Shown: in pieces, positions 13,349 through 15,706 of the stretch
Layout of the letters: every line of letters begins with the position of its first letter
Numbering within the stretch: the first letter of the stretch is position 1
Assembly (NCBI GenBank): GCA_028680875.1
Contig: JAQUJQ010000017.1
Coordinates: forward strand, 1 to 15,706
Direction of reading: 5' to 3'
DNA from: Eubacteriales bacterium
GTDB lineage: Bacteria; Bacillota; Clostridia; Peptostreptococcales; Anaerovoracaceae
DNA: 15,706 bases
Made by a program: the position numbers and the translations under genes
Notes under the pieces: generated by a model
Seen by the model: the letters and a program-made list of their open reading frames with translations, nothing else
Told to the model about the DNA's origin: nothing
Databases searched by the model: none

Positions 13349-15430
13349 CTATTCTTTATATCCGCACTCTGTATTAGAACAGACATATTTAGTATTCTTT
13401 GTCTTCTTTTCCATGAGAAGAGCTCCACATTCAGGGCATTCTTTTTCTACCGGCTTATTCCAGTACATCTGTGTACAGGCCGGATAACCACTGCATCCAA
13501 AGAAGAGCTTACCGGTCTTACTTTTTCGAGCCACAATGTCCTTACCACATTTGGGACATTTTACATCAATTTTCTGAACCTTTGTTTTCGTATTTTTACA
13601 GTCAGGATAGCCGCTGCAAGCTAAAAATTCTCCAAAACGGCCATGTTTAACCACCATAGGTTTCCCACAAAATTCACAGACCTCATCCGTCACCTCATCC
13701 TCAATCTTAATTTTCTCCATATCACGGTCTGCAACCTCAAGTTCTTCCTCAAGTGTACCATAAAAATCGCTGATTATGTCCTTCCAATCCACATTCTCGA
13801 TTTCTACCATATCCAGTTTGTCTTCCATCTCGGCAGTGAAGCCTGCATCTACGATTTCCGGGAAATATTTTTCCATCAATTCGGTAACCACAAAGCCCAA
13901 ATCAGTAGGTACAAGAATTCTTTTTTCTCTAAGGATATACTTTCTCTCAATAAGTGTAGCAATAATAGGTGCGTAGGTACTGGGGCGGCCGATGTTCTTC
14001 TCTTCCAAATCCCGAACCAGCCCTGCCTCGGTAAAGCGAGAAGGTGGTTGGGTAAAGTTTTGATCTCCATTTACATCAACGGTGATCAGCTTTTCTCCAG
14101 CTTCTAATGTTGGGAGGCTCTTATCCTCATCGTCTTCATTTGCATTGTTATAGATCTTTAAATAGCCATCAAATTTTAAACGGCTCCCTGTTACCCTGAA
14201 AGTATAATCGCCATTGATTATATCCACAGAGGTGCTGTTAAAGACGGCCGAAGCCATCCGACTGGCAAGGAAACGAGACCAGATCAATTTATAGAGACCA
14301 TATTGGTCTTTCGTCAGAGATCCCTTGATTTGGTCAGGATGCAGTTCCAGGTTGCTGGGGCGAATGGATTCGTGAGCATCCTGAACGTCCTTCTTTTTGT
14401 TGGAGTAAACGTGATTTCCTAAATACTCCTTGGAATACTGGTCAGTGATATATTTAACTGCAGCAGTCTGGGCACTTTCAGAAACCCTGACTGAATCAGT
14501 CCTTATATGAGTAACCAGTCCTATTGTACCATGCCCTTTGATTTCAATCCCTTCATAAAGCTGTTGAGCTATAAACATTGTTTTTTTGGTAAAGAAACCC
14601 AGTTTATTCGATGCCTCCTGTTGAAGTGTACTGGTAGTAAAAGGAGGAAAGGGCTTCTTAATTCGTTCTTTTTCTTCCAGGTTTTTTACCGCAAAATTAT
14701 TAAGCTTTAAAGCAGATAAAATCTTATCGGTCTCCTGCTTATTATCAATAGACAGCTTCTTTCCTTTATACTCAATAAGCTTGGCGGCAAACTGTCTTCT
14801 CTTACTTTCCTTATCATTATCCTTTCCGTCTTTTTCCAGGAGAGCAGTAATTACCCAGTATTCTCTAGGGATAAAGTCTCGAATCGCTTTTTCTCTGTCG
14901 CAAATAATCTTTAAAGCTGCAGATTGGACTCTTCCGGCTGATAATCCTCTACGCACTTTTCTCCAAAGAAGGGGACTGATTTTATATCCAACCAAACGGT
15001 CTAATACCCGTCTGGCCTGCTGTGCATCTACCAGCTTCTGGTCAATAGGCCTCGGATTTTTTACTGCGTTCTGAATAGTTCCTTTTGTAATCTCATTAAA
15101 TTCGATTCGACATTCTTCGAGCTCATCAATACCTAAGAGATAAGCAATATGCCAGGAAATGGCTTCACCTTCCCGATCAGGGTCAGTTGCCAGATAGATT
15201 TGGTTCGCATCCTTGGCTTCTTTCTTCAAAGCCTTAATCACATCGCCCTTCCCTCGAATGGAGATGTATTCCGGCTCAAATCGATTCTCAATGTTAATAC
15301 CCAGCTTACTTTTAGGCAAATCTCGAACATGACCCACCGAGGCAATAACCTTATATTTGGGTCCTAGAAATTTACCTATGGTTTTTGCCTTTGAAGGTGA
15401 TTCTACTATGATTAAGGATTTATTAGCCAT
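13349..15430 (-). CDS. topA: DNA topoisomerase I (type IA), catalytic tyrosine position is histidine
   Basis: TopA relaxes negative supercoils behind RNA polymerase. The 693-aa protein has an intact Toprim domain (IVESPSKAKTI at 8-18, ATDPDREGEAISWH at 81-94), the QQARRVLDRLVGY and RGLSAGRVQS blocks (137-149, 161-170), FTTSTLQQEA at 264-273 and three C-terminal four-cysteine zinc ribbons (C585/C588/C605/C611, C625/C628/C646/C652, C665/C668/C684/C689). The active-site motif, normally GLITYMRTDS, reads GLVTHIRTDS. Codon 308 (14509-14507) is CAT, so histidine replaces the catalytic tyrosine; a single T-to-C change would explain it. The rest shows no decay. The ATG start lies six bases after GGAGG. 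It follows dprA by 136 bp. Confidence 0.96.
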   Translation of the reverse strand: MANKSLIIVESPSKAKTIGKFLGPKYKVIASVGHVRDLPKSKLGINIENRFEPEYISIRGKGDVIKALKKEAKDANQIYLATDPDREGEAISWHIAYLLGIDELEECRIEFNEITKGTIQNAVKNPRPIDQKLVDAQQARRVLDRLVGYKISPLLWRKVRRGLSAGRVQSAALKIICDREKAIRDFIPREYWVITALLEKDGKDNDKESKRRQFAAKLIEYKGKKLSIDNKQETDKILSALKLNNFAVKNLEEKERIKKPFPPFTTSTLQQEASNKLGFFTKKTMFIAQQLYEGIEIKGHGTIGLVTHIRTDSVRVSESAQTAAVKYITDQYSKEYLGNHVYSNKKKDVQDAHESIRPSNLELHPDQIKGSLTKDQYGLYKLIWSRFLASRMASAVFNSTSVDIINGDYTFRVTGSRLKFDGYLKIYNNANEDDEDKSLPTLEAGEKLITVDVNGDQNFTQPPSRFTEAGLVRDLEEKNIGRPSTYAPIIATLIERKYILREKRILVPTDLGFVVTELMEKYFPEIVDAGFTAEMEDKLDMVEIENVDWKDIISDFYGTLEEELEVADRDMEKIKIEDEVTDEVCEFCGKPMVVKHGRFGEFLACSGYPDCKNTKTKVQKIDVKCPKCGKDIVARKSKTGKLFFGCSGYPACTQMYWNKPVEKECPECGALLMEKKTKNTKYVCSNTECGYKE

Positions 15431-15566
15431 TCATGTCCTCCTCGTTTCGGGCAGATCCATCCGGATCTCCCTCCAAGATTCCTACTAATTATATAAATAT
15501 ATAGTATGTATTAATATACAGATACAATTATTATACCTGCTACACTGAATGATTATATTGCTAAAG
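15431..15566 (-). promoter_or_regulatory. dprA-topA gap with promoter-like sequences and a hairpin before topA
   Basis: Minus strand TATAAT hexamers occur at 15535-15530 and 15493-15488, each with a weak -35, so the start point cannot be chosen. A perfect hairpin AGATCC-GGAT-GGATCT (15468-15453) sits 12-15 bases upstream of the topA ribosome binding site. It lacks a T-run, so it is not an intrinsic terminator and more likely shapes the topA leader. Confidence 0.4.
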
Positions 15567-15706
15567 TCAATATTTTGCAATATAAATTTTTCCTAAAGAG
15601 GTTTGAACCCTGCCTTTCATTTCTAAAATTGTGACTAATGCTCCTACTTCTGCCGGAGATTTTCCTGACTTTTTGCAAAGAAAATCCAAATTCACTTCAC
15701 CACTAT
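15567..15706 (-). CDS. dprA: DprA/Smf, C-terminal end (cut by window edge)
   Basis: The last 45 codons and the stop of a reading frame entering from the right edge. The translation contains SGEVNLDFLCKKSG, SPAEVGALVTILEMKGRV and ends GKIYIAKY. This is the winged-helix tail typical of DprA proteins, which load RecA on incoming single-stranded DNA. The position directly before topA is the standard place of dprA in Bacillota and supports the call. The Rossmann-fold core lies outside the window. Start and total length are unknown. Confidence 0.78.
   Translation of the reverse strand, partial: SGEVNLDFLCKKSGKSPAEVGALVTILEMKGRVQTSLGKIYIAKY

Noticed and set aside
14507..14710. Plus-strand 67-codon frame starting at the altered topA codon
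   Set aside because: It is a shadow frame within topA without a ribosome binding site; its ATG exists only because the antisense codon is CAT.

Overview
The window reads as chromosomal DNA of a low-GC, spore-forming Gram-positive anaerobe (Bacillota, class Clostridia, perhaps Lachnospirales). The evidence is CodY, the sporulation protein YunB, QueH, a classical dprA-topA-hslV-hslU-codY neighbourhood, strong AGGAGG-type ribosome binding sites, TTGACA/TATAAT-type promoters and a large tRNA operon with encoded CCA ends. The species cannot be fixed from this sequence. All genes lie on the minus strand, so transcription runs from right to left.

Right part (15706 to 11335): the 3' end of dprA, then topA, hslV and hslU. 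They cover DNA uptake and recombination, supercoiling control, and a two-part ATP-dependent protease. trmFO and codV/xerC, which lie between topA and the protease genes in Bacillus subtilis, are absent. codY follows (11214-10435), with a promoter-like gap holding a plausible CodY box. Next come yunB (spore formation), hflX (ribosome-associated GTPase) and an IMPACT-family gene (yvyE/yigZ).

Middle (7761 to 5683): 16 tRNA genes, in transcription order Asn, Val, Asp, Thr, Tyr, Gly(GCC), Gly(TCC), Arg, Gln, Lys, Ser(TGA), Ser(GCT), Trp, Pro, Met/Ile2(CAT), Phe, ending in an intrinsic terminator. There is one strong promoter ahead of tRNA-Asn and a second ahead of tRNA-Val. Between tRNA-Thr and tRNA-Tyr lie two identical 153-bp tandem units. 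Each carries a copy of the last 19 nt of tRNA-Thr and an inverted copy of its T-arm. No gene explains them.

Left part (5674 to 1): an operon-like run of an M29 aminopeptidase, tdk, queH, asnA, priA and the 5' end of def, with gaps of 9-33 bp or a 16-bp overlap. It starts from an extended -10 promoter just after the tRNA terminator.

Most of the window is housekeeping. The observations most worth checking are: TopA has histidine (codon 14507-14509) where type IA topoisomerases carry the catalytic tyrosine; the 153-bp tRNA-Thr-linked tandem repeat; PriA lacks the winged-helix segment; CodY lacks the Arg/Met residues of the branched-chain amino acid pocket; and hflX appears to start from a leaderless mRNA.
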